A stretch of 64,000 bases of DNA from Evansella vedderi (GTDB lineage Bacteria; Bacillota; Bacilli; Bacillales; Salisediminibacteriaceae). Location of the stretch: contig NZ_JAUSUG010000022.1 in NCBI RefSeq assembly GCF_030813435.1, forward strand, positions 1-64,000, written 5' to 3'. The translations under genes and the position numbers were made by a program. Under the pieces are notes generated by a model, which had not been told where the DNA came from, ran no database searches, and saw only the letters and a program-made list of their open reading frames with translations. Below, in pieces: positions 46,501 through 54,414 of this stretch (position 1 is its first letter; the number at the start of each line of letters is the position of its first letter).

Positions 46501-47328
46501 CATGAGAGAAGAAGGTAGCGTAAGATCCTTCGATACAATAGTAATTGGAAAAGATAAATATTTGTCTTTAGCAAGTTGAACAATTTCTTTATCTGTAAGG
46601 GATTCACACAACACCTCGATAACTTCATCTTGCGTTAAACCTGCTTTGTAAACACGGAAGTCAGATAGGGAACCGTTAAAATCCGCGTCCACCTCATGTT
46701 GTGACCTTCCAATATAATTATTGCTGTAAGCCGCCGAATCCGAGAATGTTTCAAACCAGTTGCGAAGTCTCTTATATGTACCACTGGAAGTCTGACTGAT
46801 AGAGCCATCAGCAACTACTTCACCGTTCACATAAATAACAGGCCCCGCACTGCTTAACGTACCGCCTTCCGTTCCTGTAACGGACATGGCCACATGGATC
46901 CATTCTCCCGAAGAATACGTTCTTCCCGCATCAGCAACAATATCTGCTCCTGAAAAACAAACGCCCCGTAAATTCCGCGATAAGAAAAGATATGGTCCTC
47001 TGAAATCTTTACCGAAATCGAAAATTCTCTCCCATACATTCGTACCTTTTCTCAAGTAAACCCATGTACTCACGGTAATACCAGTAAGATCGTTAATATC
47101 CTTTAGAAAGCCAGAAGGAAGCTTCATATAAGAAGTACCATTTTTGCCACCGGCAAGCGTAACAGCGGTTCTCCCACCAACTGTTTCTACTGTAGGTTTT
47201 GTTATCCCCTCTGCTGTTGCATCATTACCACTACCTGAAATGTCTTTTCCCACATTGTCAGGATCATCAAAAGAATAATGGGCAATGATACGGTCTTTAG
47301 ATGAAATATTTGTCTTGTTTTGTTCCAT
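43573..47328 (-). CDS. multidomain GH51 alpha-L-arabinofuranosidase
   Basis: 1251 aa from the ATG at 47328 (AAAGGAGAG). Order: LamG/concanavalin domain (~15-240, HYSFDDPDNVGKDISGSGNDAT), an atrophied bacterial Ig domain (~250-335, VSWKSSDQASLSDDGVV), then a GH51-type catalytic region with arabinofuranosidase N- and C-terminal parts. The acid/base glutamate lies in GVGNENWGTEFF, the nucleophile in VFVGEFAST. It releases terminal arabinofuranosyl groups from arabinan or arabinoxylan. No signal peptide, so it seems intracellular despite surface-type accessory domains. A LacI-type palindrome precedes the start. Confidence 0.9.
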   Translation of the reverse strand: MEQNKTNISSKDRIIAHYSFDDPDNVGKDISGSGNDATAEGITKPTVETVGGRTAVTLAGGKNGTSYMKLPSGFLKDINDLTGITVSTWVYLRKGTNVWERIFDFGKDFRGPYLFLSRNLRGVCFSGADIVADAGRTYSSGEWIHVAMSVTGTEGGTLSSAGPVIYVNGEVVADGSISQTSSGTYKRLRNWFETFSDSAAYSNNYIGRSQHEVDADFNGSLSDFRVYKAGLTQDEVIEVLCESLTDKEIVQLAKDKYLSFPITIVSKDLTLPSSLMGGKVTVSWKSSDQASLSDDGVVGEIQTPKGVTLTATLSKGNDTTEREFTVTVLPEGVPSHQLTIDGSQEVLDISKTLYGLFYEDINNAADGGIYAELVQNRSFESFVFDTYSHASGECGCSTGRNHQPLHAWFGDVDKVTVKNTGGLNEFYGISDKDVNSHYITVPNGSTIINKGFTDSNHHCAMSIKQDDKYDFTIWAKAESAGSITLQLQDQDGEPVSDTVTVEVEGGNTWKKYGVDSKIVLTASKTVLGQLALTFDGDTSIDMVSLMPQDVWGAGEEEGSPSAHANYKGNPNYRLRKDLVNALVDLHPTFFRFPGGCISEGSFIWDNVYEWKDSVGDMEIRKENFNVWGYMMTMGLGYMEYFQLAEDLNATPLPVMACGVLCQARSDYVHPAGGELRDYYVKSFTDLIDFAISTDFENNEWAALRKQMGHEAPFDLHYLGVGNENWGTEFFANFEYFKAKIDEYMDKHYPGYEMHIISTVGAQADDIAYQEGWKFLSGNLTGEATVKFTDGKTVTEETVTWYEKQPNYMDTIADEHYYRSNEYLLNNVDRYNYYYRAYQPDGSLNERETSKVFVGEFASTDKNTLAGAIAEAAIMTGYEKNSDVVRLAAYAPLFNKVLTDGTYRWTPDLIWFDDETVWFTPNYYVQRLFGKYLGTKLLGTSFSAYKNGNLTAFTPRGGIEIAAGNAEIHVKHVKVMDNISDEVLLEQDFTKELNPAWEVIPGSTGYTIDPEKGLVLQAQDGGRNGLYILNESWTNYRVEVNATKVSGDDGIYVGVGLTDISPEKKNVHEYAIGYNGNATAVKVYKDGIEGYTLGDYSSSTAAGNLRSSMYEELENGTLYTISVNYGGETGDRLICSYTDGTFTSKVLDYKLEVYNRDIFNSVTKDDNHVYVKLVNADAFDKPTKISLKDFNVAAEGKFITVTGDESLVHTPNVNKKNAELVVPTEGEIKLDNNCAVVTLSANSVNIIVLNIE

Positions 47329-47684
47329 GGATACTCTCCTTTGCCGCATAATAACTACAACTTCCGTTAACGTTAACAAAAATGTTAAATAAATAATATA
47401 AATACAAATATGCAGTTATCCCTATTATAATAGCTAACTACCTAATTTCCCAATACTTTTCCCTAGTTTTTCAAAATTGTACGAAAAAACTTTGATGCAG
47501 TATGATGACATTGCTTGTTAGAGCCCTGGAAGAAGCGTAACAATGCAAACGAAAAGCACTGAAAAGTTTTCAGTGCTTTCGATTCGTCCAGACGCTTTTA
47601 ATAGAGTAATTATTTTTTTAAAAAGCTAGACCTTATGGAATTAACTCCCCTTATGAAAAAAAGGTTAATTATCTTCACTAGCAT
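47329..47684. other. gap upstream of the GH51 gene
   Basis: Holds the GH51 promoter region with the palindrome at 47366-47377, and hairpins at 47552-47579 (AAAGCACTGAAAA / TTTTCAGTGCTTT) and ~47638-47669 that probably end the UPF0158 transcript. No gene. Confidence 0.5.
47366..47377. promoter_or_regulatory. LacI-type palindromic operator upstream of GH51
   Basis: GTTAACGTTAAC, a perfect 12-bp palindrome with the central CG typical of LacI/GalR operators, 38 bp before the start codon. It differs from the AraR consensus. The cognate repressor is not in the window. Confidence 0.5.
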
Positions 47685-48146
47685 TTATTCTACATAGTCA
47701 ATATTATTGTTCTGACAAAATTCCTTCGCTATTTCCTTATAACAAAGATCACGGTAATCATACCATTGTTCCACAATTCCTAAACGAGTGACATTGTCCT
47801 TAAATCTACGAAATGCTCCCTTTCCCCTAATGGCCTGAAGTAATATGTCTTGTTTTTGATGATCAGAGAGGCTATAACAAAACCTTTCCATCATGTCGTA
47901 TTCATGAATATCAAAGCTCGTAGGGAGTGAGTCATACTTATCAAAGTTTTCCACTATATCATACGCTACCTGCACTTCATCTTGCTGCCAATCGGGTAAA
48001 TGTTCATATTCTTCCCCATCTTCCGCCATTAGTAATGCTTCACGTGAGACATAAACGATTTCTCCTGTTTCAAGATTTAGATAAGCATTATTCTCCTCTG
48101 ATTGCAACTCCATTCCTTCCAATATATTTTCCAGTTTCACTTTCAT
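47685..48146 (-). CDS. UPF0158 family protein
   Basis: 153 aa from the ATG at 48146 (AGAGGAGG). Acidic, helical, with the family pattern LNLETGEIVYVS, LPDWQQDEVQVA and a C-terminal FRRFKDNV...WYDYRDLCYKEIAKEF. The frame stays open upstream, but the ribosome site decides the start. UPF0158 has no proven function; it recurs as a lone cytosolic protein. The upstream gene (RDD) is 40 bp away on the same strand. Confidence 0.82.
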   Translation of the reverse strand: MKVKLENILEGMELQSEENNAYLNLETGEIVYVSREALLMAEDGEEYEHLPDWQQDEVQVAYDIVENFDKYDSLPTSFDIHEYDMMERFCYSLSDHQKQDILLQAIRGKGAFRRFKDNVTRLGIVEQWYDYRDLCYKEIAKEFCQNNNIDYVE

Positions 48147-48186
48147 AGACCTTGTCCTCCTCTTGACAACCAAGTTTTCCCCTCTG

Positions 48187-48606
48187 TCAACTATGTAACA
48201 CATTTTGCTTATAAACTACATAAGTGTTGGCCAGTCTATCATGGAGACCTGTTTTTCTTTCTGTAAAAGCGATCATCAGATAACCAATAAAAAATACGAG
48301 GGAAAGAAATTCACCTAAATATCTTCCAACGGATTTAGCTAGAGTTAATTGATTACCTTTATGGTCTATAATTTTCATACCGAAGATCGCTTTACCAATG
48401 GTACCTTGAAGCTTGGTTGTAGGTAAAATGATTCTATACAAAGACCAGATTACTAAAATGGGGATGTTAAACCAGATTGTCTCCTGTTTCTCACCCAATC
48501 CTAATACAAGGTGGTTGAGTAGATTCAATGGATAAAGAATGAACAACGTGTCAACAAAAAAGGCAAAAAACCTTCTCAAGAACCCTGCATAAATATTGTT
48601 TACCAT
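48187..48606 (-). CDS. RDD family membrane protein
   Basis: 139 aa from the ATG at 48606 (GGGGAGTG). An RDD motif variant opens it (GFLRRFFAFFVDTLFILYPL), with three membrane helices (about 8-28, 45-62, 100-122) and the conserved GTIGKAIFGMKIID segment. RDD proteins are small transport-like or cation/proton antiport-associated proteins; some give salt tolerance. It may be co-transcribed with the UPF0158 gene 40 bp downstream. Confidence 0.85.
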   Translation of the reverse strand: MVNNIYAGFLRRFFAFFVDTLFILYPLNLLNHLVLGLGEKQETIWFNIPILVIWSLYRIILPTTKLQGTIGKAIFGMKIIDHKGNQLTLAKSVGRYLGEFLSLVFFIGYLMIAFTERKTGLHDRLANTYVVYKQNVLHS

Positions 48607-48678
48607 ACAATCACTCCCCACAACTGATTAACTAAGGGTATTATTTGTCAGAAAACGAACTACTACACACCTTAAAGG

Positions 48679-49083
48679 TTAATAATCAAGAATTGTTTTC
48701 GTATACTCAGTGAAGTCATCTAAATGATCTTCAACAATCTTTTGTAATATTACAAGGTTAAGTTCTTGGTAATCGTGAACGGCAATATTTCTAAATCCCA
48801 CCATTGCTTTCATTTTATTGGAAAGGTCAGACGTGAGAATCCCGTTTTCCTCTAAAAATGAAAATGCATCTCTACTAGTTTGTGGTAGACCAAGCTTTTT
48901 CTCTGCAATAATATGCATAGCAATATCTATACTAGCTTCACAAGCTCGTAATAAATTTAAAACAATGGAGTCTTGGGTCGTATAGTTATTTAAATTTGAT
49001 GGTGTATTGGCATATTCCTCATTTATTCGTTTCATACACCGTTCAATCATACTTACTTTATTTAAGATAACATCATTTTTCAT
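48679..49083 (-). CDS. hepT: HepT-type toxin (HEPN domain, DUF86)
   Basis: 134 aa from ATG (49083). HEPN-superfamily helical protein with the RNase motif RxxxxHxY in FRNIAVHDY. HepT toxins cut tRNA 3' ends or other RNA and are silenced by AMPylation of the motif tyrosine by the MntA partner. The start overlaps the 3' end of the mntA frame by 11 nt, the usual antitoxin-first order. The motif and full length are intact, unlike its partner. Confidence 0.87.
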   Translation of the reverse strand: MKNDVILNKVSMIERCMKRINEEYANTPSNLNNYTTQDSIVLNLLRACEASIDIAMHIIAEKKLGLPQTSRDAFSFLEENGILTSDLSNKMKAMVGFRNIAVHDYQELNLVILQKIVEDHLDDFTEYTKTILDY

Positions 49084-49423
49084 AGATAAAACCACTTTCA
49101 TCTATATTTTTCAATATAGGTAAACGTTCTTCGTTCAATTTCGTATACATTTTGAGCGTTATTAATTCAAATTGAGCTTAAAAAACGGTACTGGCCTGAT
49201 TCAAATCAATCAAATCTACATCACGATTAAGTTTAGTAGCAAGCTCTTGGGCAATCATAAATAATTGATATTTATCTAACTTCTTGTTACTTAAGAATGC
49301 AATATCCAAATCACTATTATTTTTCATGGTTCCTTTTACGGTTGAACCAAACAATATAATGAAAAACGGAGATACATGTTCGACCAAATGCTCAACAATG
49401 ATTTGTTGCTTCTTTTCGATCAT
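49073..49423 (-). pseudogene. mntA: mntA antitoxin nucleotidyltransferase, interrupted
   Basis: Encodes 81 aa (49178-49423), then an in-frame TAA. The same frame continues with a typical MntA C-terminus (FELITLKMYTKLNEERLPIL, GFIYEK) to a TGA inside hepT. The whole is about 20 residues shorter than usual MntA, so an internal deletion probably created the stop after ASTVF. The catalytic signature GSX10DXD (GSTVKGTMKNNSDLD) is intact, so the 81-aa piece may keep some AMP-transfer activity. A sequencing error could mimic the stop but not the missing stretch. Confidence 0.7.
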
Positions 49424-49726
49424 AATATCAATACCTCCATATCCACCTAAAAGATAGTGATTAGACGTTAATAAATCGGAAATCTAATTCTAATTTAATT
49501 GTACCAAATTTTTCAAAAGGGTGTATAGATTGGGATCATTTCTTTCGAGATCAATATTATTATGGGAACCCTACTGGCGAAGCCCAGATTGCCTGCCTGA
49601 CCCCTCAATTACAAAGCCAGTACAGGAGTCCTATTGTACTGGCTTTTCATACTATACGTGAACCTATCCTTTTCCCAAGACCGGTTCAACTCTATTTCAC
49701 CTTTTGTGGACAGTCCCCACTATCCA
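49424..49726. other. gap with hairpin, no gene
   Basis: AT-rich upstream region of mntA, then a hairpin at 49614-49655 (AAGCCAGTACA / TGTACTGGCTT) that probably terminates the asparagine-synthase-like gene. A TGACCCCTCA remnant lies near 49598. Confidence 0.5.
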
Positions 49727-51367
49727 TTAGAGTACCTTAGTCCCCGGAATAATAGTGATATTCGGATTTTTTAATATACGTTTTTGCCATATGGCATAAG
49801 TGATGAGAGCGGTTACAATATTGTTTGTTTCCAGCGTTGGATTTAATACTAATTTTCTATGGGTTGTTTCTAATATTTCCGGAAAATTATATTTTTGATT
49901 AACCACATGCAGTGGTACAGTTTGACAAAACTTGGCTTTCGAAATTTCTTCCAACCCTTTTTTCTTATTCCTATTATATAATGGCAGTTTTCGTTTCAAT
50001 AGCTCCTTCAATATATACTTTGCTTCCCATTTTTCTTCAGAAAAATAACGTTTAGAAGCTGGAATTGCGACGGAAATACTTGCTATTCTTTGGGAAACAA
50101 ACGGACTATATATCGTTTTCCTATTTAGATAGGCTAGTTGGCGCCATATACTCATTGCATCCCCACAAAAATAGTTAATCATACTTCCAAGTTCACAATG
50201 AGCAAAGAGTTTATTTTCCTCGTTTTGGTCTACTATTATTCTATCCCTCACATAGCTCAACCGATTGACCATTCTTTCTTGAACAATATTCTCTCCCAGA
50301 ACATCCATTACCATGTCTAAATTGGGACTGTTTAAAAACCTCCTCACTGCATAACCGGAAGGATTTTCCGTATCCATTTGCAGCTCTTTTAATAGATGAT
50401 AAGAAGTTCTCTTCTTATTAATAAGATAAGCATCTTTAATCAGATTCTCCCCAAACAATGATCCTGCTTTATTACCTGAAATATAGGTAGTATATGGAGC
50501 TTCTTTAAAGATAGCGTCAAATAGTACGTGATGAGGATTAATAGGGGGGAAGCCTAATGCATCAATCGTCGACTCTAAGGAGTTGAAATACTCCTCTTCT
50601 TTTAACACAAATTCATGGTGATTGGTATGGAGTAAGGAGCTAGCCTCTTTTGCATTTTCTATTTCAGATACGAGTTCCGTTGAATCCATCCCTATGGTAA
50701 CGGAGGGGAGATAAGAAGGCAAAAAGGTTTGTATTAACGTGGAATCAATACCGCCAGATAATAAATTGGCGATTGAATTTTTCCCGTTAATAAGATTGTT
50801 TGTAACGGACAGTAGTTCTTGATCTAATTTAATCATCGCTTCTTTAACATTCAAGTTACTGTTTGTTAAATTAAGTTTTTGCACAATATGGGTCGTATAC
50901 CTTTTATTTTTCACATTGTACTTCATTACTTCTCCTTTCCCTAATCGCTTAATACGCTCCACATAAGTATGATGACTAAACAAAAATGGAAAGATTAAAT
51001 GATCATAGAAACTTACCTTGGACTCTATTCGGTCTTTTATGTTTAATTGAGAAATGGCATTCCTAAAGCTGTCCGTTAATACAAAATCCCCAAAGGAATC
51101 TATCAAATAATAAAGCTCATATTGGGATGTAATACTACGAAACCCTTGAATGATTTGGGGTTGACCATTCACTTTTTCCACTTTAATTACACAAGCATCG
51201 TCAGCAAAATGGATAAGGGCATTCTCTAAATCTCTCCTATGACCGCGAAAACCTGTAATATAATTCTTTATTTCCTTAGCATTTAAAGCAGAAACAATCC
51301 ATACTAAGTGATCAGTCATCACCATTTCAAAGTCAGGATTGGAAATTAAAATTTTAACATTATCCAT
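49727..51367 (-). CDS. asparagine-synthase-like enzyme without standard glutaminase
   Basis: 546 aa from the ATG at 51367 (GAGGGAT). The C-terminal ~330 residues are an AsnB-type ATP-pyrophosphatase domain with PP-loop LLSGGIDST. The N-terminal ~170 residues look like a worn class II glutaminase fold: the Cys-2 nucleophile is missing, and FGDFVLTDSF and RIKRLGKGEVMKYN mimic its late strands. Such proteins form amide or isopeptide bonds, as in lasso-peptide cyclases and antibiotic lactam synthases. No precursor peptide, protease or export gene is beside it, so its substrate is unknown. Confidence 0.75.
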   Translation of the reverse strand: MDNVKILISNPDFEMVMTDHLVWIVSALNAKEIKNYITGFRGHRRDLENALIHFADDACVIKVEKVNGQPQIIQGFRSITSQYELYYLIDSFGDFVLTDSFRNAISQLNIKDRIESKVSFYDHLIFPFLFSHHTYVERIKRLGKGEVMKYNVKNKRYTTHIVQKLNLTNSNLNVKEAMIKLDQELLSVTNNLINGKNSIANLLSGGIDSTLIQTFLPSYLPSVTIGMDSTELVSEIENAKEASSLLHTNHHEFVLKEEEYFNSLESTIDALGFPPINPHHVLFDAIFKEAPYTTYISGNKAGSLFGENLIKDAYLINKKRTSYHLLKELQMDTENPSGYAVRRFLNSPNLDMVMDVLGENIVQERMVNRLSYVRDRIIVDQNEENKLFAHCELGSMINYFCGDAMSIWRQLAYLNRKTIYSPFVSQRIASISVAIPASKRYFSEEKWEAKYILKELLKRKLPLYNRNKKKGLEEISKAKFCQTVPLHVVNQKYNFPEILETTHRKLVLNPTLETNNIVTALITYAIWQKRILKNPNITIIPGTKVL

Positions 51368-51469
51368 ACAATATCCCTCTTCCATATAAGAAGTTGTAAC
51401 TTTCTGATGCTAGGACAAAAGTATTTTATAATTAAGAAATCCGAACAAAATATAAATAATTATAGTTGG

Positions 51470-51620
51470 TGCATATTAATCGCTTCGGAAATATACTTCG
51501 CTTTCCGCGGGCGGCTGGTGAGCCTCCTCGTGCTAACGCACTGTGGGGTCTCACCTCTGCCTCTGTTCCCGCAGGAGTCTACGTATATTTCCTACGCTTT
51601 AGTAATGCATTGTTCGTATT
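51470..51620 (+). repeat. GC-rich foldback repeat, copy G
   Basis: CTTCGCTTTCCGCGGGCGG, GTGAGCCTCCTCGTGC, CACTGTGGGGTCTCACC, TTCCCGCAGGAGTCTACG. The inner arms GGTGAGCC / GGTCTCACC pair, so the stem is kept while its sequence differs from copies C-F. Confidence 0.8.
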
Positions 51621-51774
51621 TTCATTTAGACAACTTAGTTATGTCCCAGCCTCATTAAAATTTATATATTTTATGGGAGGGTAGATGTAAATATAACGAT
51701 TTATTTCCTTTACTAAATTATGCAGATTTAACTATTAGAACTTTGGGCCGGACGGTTCCGGCGTTTCCCCTTCA

Positions 51775-51793
51775 ATCTTAAGAAAATCTTAAG
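51775..51793 (+). promoter_or_regulatory. direct-repeat operator of the two-component system
   Basis: ATCTTAAG twice, spaced 11 bp start to start (51775-51782 and 51786-51793), as for OmpR-family dimers. A TATAGT -10-like box follows ~40 bp downstream (GTTTATAGTG). The start codon of the response regulator is at 51958. Autoregulation is inferred. Confidence 0.55.
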
Positions 51794-51957
51794 AATTTGT
51801 TTCCTATTTATTTAAGGTTTCCTGTTTATAGTGTAAATATAGAAATTACTGCAGGTGTATTAATGATGATGGAGAATAAGGTTATTGTTTCCAAAATCCA
51901 TTACGATGGACGTTATACAAACAATCGGAAAGAAGTATGTTGGAAGGAAGGATAAAC

Positions 51958-52659
51958 ATGAACCCATACCACCTATTAATCGTTGACGACGATAAAGAAA
52001 TTGCCGATTTAGCTGGAATCTATTTAAACAATGAAGGTTATAAAGTGATGAAAGCAGCAAATGGTAGAGAAGCATTACATATGTTAGAGACCTTTCCATT
52101 TAAGTTGGTGATTTTAGATATTATGATGCCTGAGATGGATGGATTAGAGGTATGCAGGAGAATACGGGAAAAAGGAAATATCCCGATTATTATGTTAAGT
52201 GCCAAATCAGAGGAAATGGATAAAATTCTCGGCCTTAGCACAGGAGCCGATGACTATGTGACGAAACCATTTCACCCCATGGAATTAGTGGCTCGGGTCA
52301 AATCTCAGTTACGGCGCTACTTGCTACTCAATAAAGTGGACCCTTCTGTAGAAGACGAAAATTCCCTCCATGTTCGGGGGCTTATGGTGAATAAGCGAAC
52401 TAGACAAGTGACCATGGATGGGCAGGATATTACTTTAACACCTACAGAGTTCATGATTCTTCATTTAATGGCCAGTAACCTTGGAAAGGTGTTTAGTGCA
52501 GAAGAGATTTTCGAAAAGGTGTGGAAGGAACAATACTTTGAATCCAAGAACACCGTCATGGTGCATATCCGAAAAATTCGTGAAAAGCTCAAAACACATG
52601 CCAATGAAACGGAACTCATTAAAACGGTGTGGGGGGTAGGTTATAAAATTGAAAAATAG
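51958..52659 (+). CDS. OmpR-family response regulator
   Basis: 233 aa from the ATG at 51958 (GGAAGGA). Receiver domain: acidic DDD near the start (LLIVDDDKEIA), phospho-accepting aspartate in LVILDIMMPEMDG, lysine in TKPFHPMELVARV. Winged-helix output: TLTPTEFMILHLMASN, FSAEEIFEKVWKE, NTVMVHIRKIREKL, KTVWGVGYKIEK. It overlaps the histidine kinase start by 11 nt. Resembles VanR-like regulators. Confidence 0.94.
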   Translation: MNPYHLLIVDDDKEIADLAGIYLNNEGYKVMKAANGREALHMLETFPFKLVILDIMMPEMDGLEVCRRIREKGNIPIIMLSAKSEEMDKILGLSTGADDYVTKPFHPMELVARVKSQLRRYLLLNKVDPSVEDENSLHVRGLMVNKRTRQVTMDGQDITLTPTEFMILHLMASNLGKVFSAEEIFEKVWKEQYFESKNTVMVHIRKIREKLKTHANETELIKTVWGVGYKIEK

Positions 52660-53743
52660 TCCATTGGATAGTATACGTTGGAAAATGTTTCTCTACTTTT
52701 GTTTTAGTATTCTATTAACGCTTTTAACAGTAATTGCTTTATGGATTATAGCAATGATTATTTATGAAAATCGCATGGACCCGTTCTACTCCATTATCTC
52801 GTATGTTTTTCATCTCCCAATTATTGGCATACTCTTTCTTTTACTATTAGCTGGTATGTTTTTTATGCTCTACTTTTTTGTTCTTACTTCTAGTTTAATG
52901 AAATATTTGCTAAGAATCATCCATTCGGTAAATGTGATTTCTTCCGGTAATTTAGACCATCGAATCCCCATAACACGAAATGATGAACTAGGCTTGTTAG
53001 CTAATCAAATTAATACGATGACTGAAAAGCTAGACAAATCGATGGAAGAAGAAAGGAAGGCGGCCAAAGCAAAGCAGGAGTTAATAACGAGCGTATCACA
53101 TGATTTACGAACACCCCTAACTTCTATTGTTGGTTACATGGATCTTATTGAACGGGATCAATACAAAGACGAAGTAGAATTACGTCATTATACGAATATT
53201 GTTTTTTCCAAAGCCAAACGTCTCCAAAAACTCATCGAAGATTTATTTGAATACACAAGAACGTTACACGGGACGATGATTATTAAAGAAGAAAAGGTGG
53301 ATGTGGGGCAACTGCTGGAACAATTGGTAGCGGAGGCTTTCCCTATGCTAGATAAAGCAGGCGTTCAATGTCGGTTGCATCCTTTTCCGGAAAAGATCAT
53401 TGTCACTGCCGATGGAGATAAGCTCGCGCGAGTCTATGAAAATTTAATTTCCAATGCGATCCAATACGGTCAAAAGGGAAAATACGTAGATATTAAATGG
53501 AAGCTAGAGAAGCAAGAAGCAGTGGTAGAGATCATTAATTATGGCCAGCCTATTGCGGCACAAGACCTACCATTTGTTTTCGAGCGCTTTTATCGCGGTG
53601 AAAAATCAAGGGCGGACCATTTAGGTGGAGCTGGCTTAGGTTTAGCCATTGCCAAAAATATTATCGAGCTCCACGGTGGAACAGTGACAGCACGAAGTAC
53701 TACGGATCAAACCGTTTTTGAAACGAGGTTAACAATAAATTAA
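52649..53743 (+). CDS. sensor histidine kinase
   Basis: 364 aa from TTG at 52649, inside the 3' end of the regulator gene, so translation is coupled. Two membrane helices (about 12-38 and 50-78) with only a short outside loop; HAMP domain (SVNVISSGNLDHRIPITRNDELG); phospho-histidine in SVSHDLRTPLTS; N-box ENLISNAIQYG; G-box GGAGLGLAIAKNI. The short sensor loop suggests it senses within the membrane, as do cell-wall-stress kinases. It probably works with the upstream regulator. Confidence 0.93.
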   Translation: MKNSPLDSIRWKMFLYFCFSILLTLLTVIALWIIAMIIYENRMDPFYSIISYVFHLPIIGILFLLLLAGMFFMLYFFVLTSSLMKYLLRIIHSVNVISSGNLDHRIPITRNDELGLLANQINTMTEKLDKSMEEERKAAKAKQELITSVSHDLRTPLTSIVGYMDLIERDQYKDEVELRHYTNIVFSKAKRLQKLIEDLFEYTRTLHGTMIIKEEKVDVGQLLEQLVAEAFPMLDKAGVQCRLHPFPEKIIVTADGDKLARVYENLISNAIQYGQKGKYVDIKWKLEKQEAVVEIINYGQPIAAQDLPFVFERFYRGEKSRADHLGGAGLGLAIAKNIIELHGGTVTARSTTDQTVFETRLTIN

Positions 53744-53756
53744 GGAGGCATTATTC

Positions 53757-54334
53757 ATGAAAAAAAGCTCCATAACAGCTTTATTCCTTTCTTTAATTTC
53801 AGGGTTAGGACACATCTATTTAGGGAGAAAAATATCCGGTTTTTTCTATTTATTATTTTTTGGTGGACCATTTCTAGTCGTGTTTTTTCTAACGTTTCTT
53901 TTTGGATATAGAGATCCCATGGTCTTACTTGTCATCTCTTTAATCGTCTGGATCATCTGTATGATTGACATTAGTATCACTCTCCTACGTAGAGGGGAAG
54001 AGCTTGGCCCGTTGCCAGTCACAAGCGGGGAAATAGAAGGGCAAGATCAACATACAGCTTCTTTGATGTTATGCAGCTGAAAGAAGGGCAGTCAGAAGAT
54101 AACAAATGGTTCAAACAAATTCCAAAAGGCTTAGGTATCTCCTTGTTGATCGTGGGAATGTACTATTTCCTTGTACGTGTAGCCATTCCCATCATCGATC
54201 CGTATATTTCAATAAATCTCATGTATTTTGTTCACGTTTATCTCCAGCCTATCCTTGGCTCGATCATCCTCATCGTGGGAGGTTACATGATATTAAGATT
54301 AAATAAAAATACGAAGCCGGTCAGCGAAAGGTGA
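53757..54334 (+). pseudogene. small membrane protein split by a frameshift
   Basis: Two overlapping frames: 53757-54080 (107 aa, start behind AAGGAGG, opening MKKSSITALFLSLISGLGH) and 54071-54334 (87 aa, no ribosome site). Reading the second frame upstream of its ATG gives a coding-like bridge (RSTYSFFDVMQLKEGQ), so one ~190-aa protein was probably cut by a 1-nt shift near 54030-54060. Together it has about four membrane helices, a GHIYLG motif like TM2-type proteins, and two more helices at the C-end. It follows the kinase by 13 bp, so it may be its target or partner. Two separate genes is the alternative. Confidence 0.55.
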
Positions 54335-54414
54335 GGGACAGGTCTTGTCCCTCGGTATCATTTTTACTAAGATAAGTATACAAATACTATTTTTACATAG
54401 AAAGGAAAAAAACA

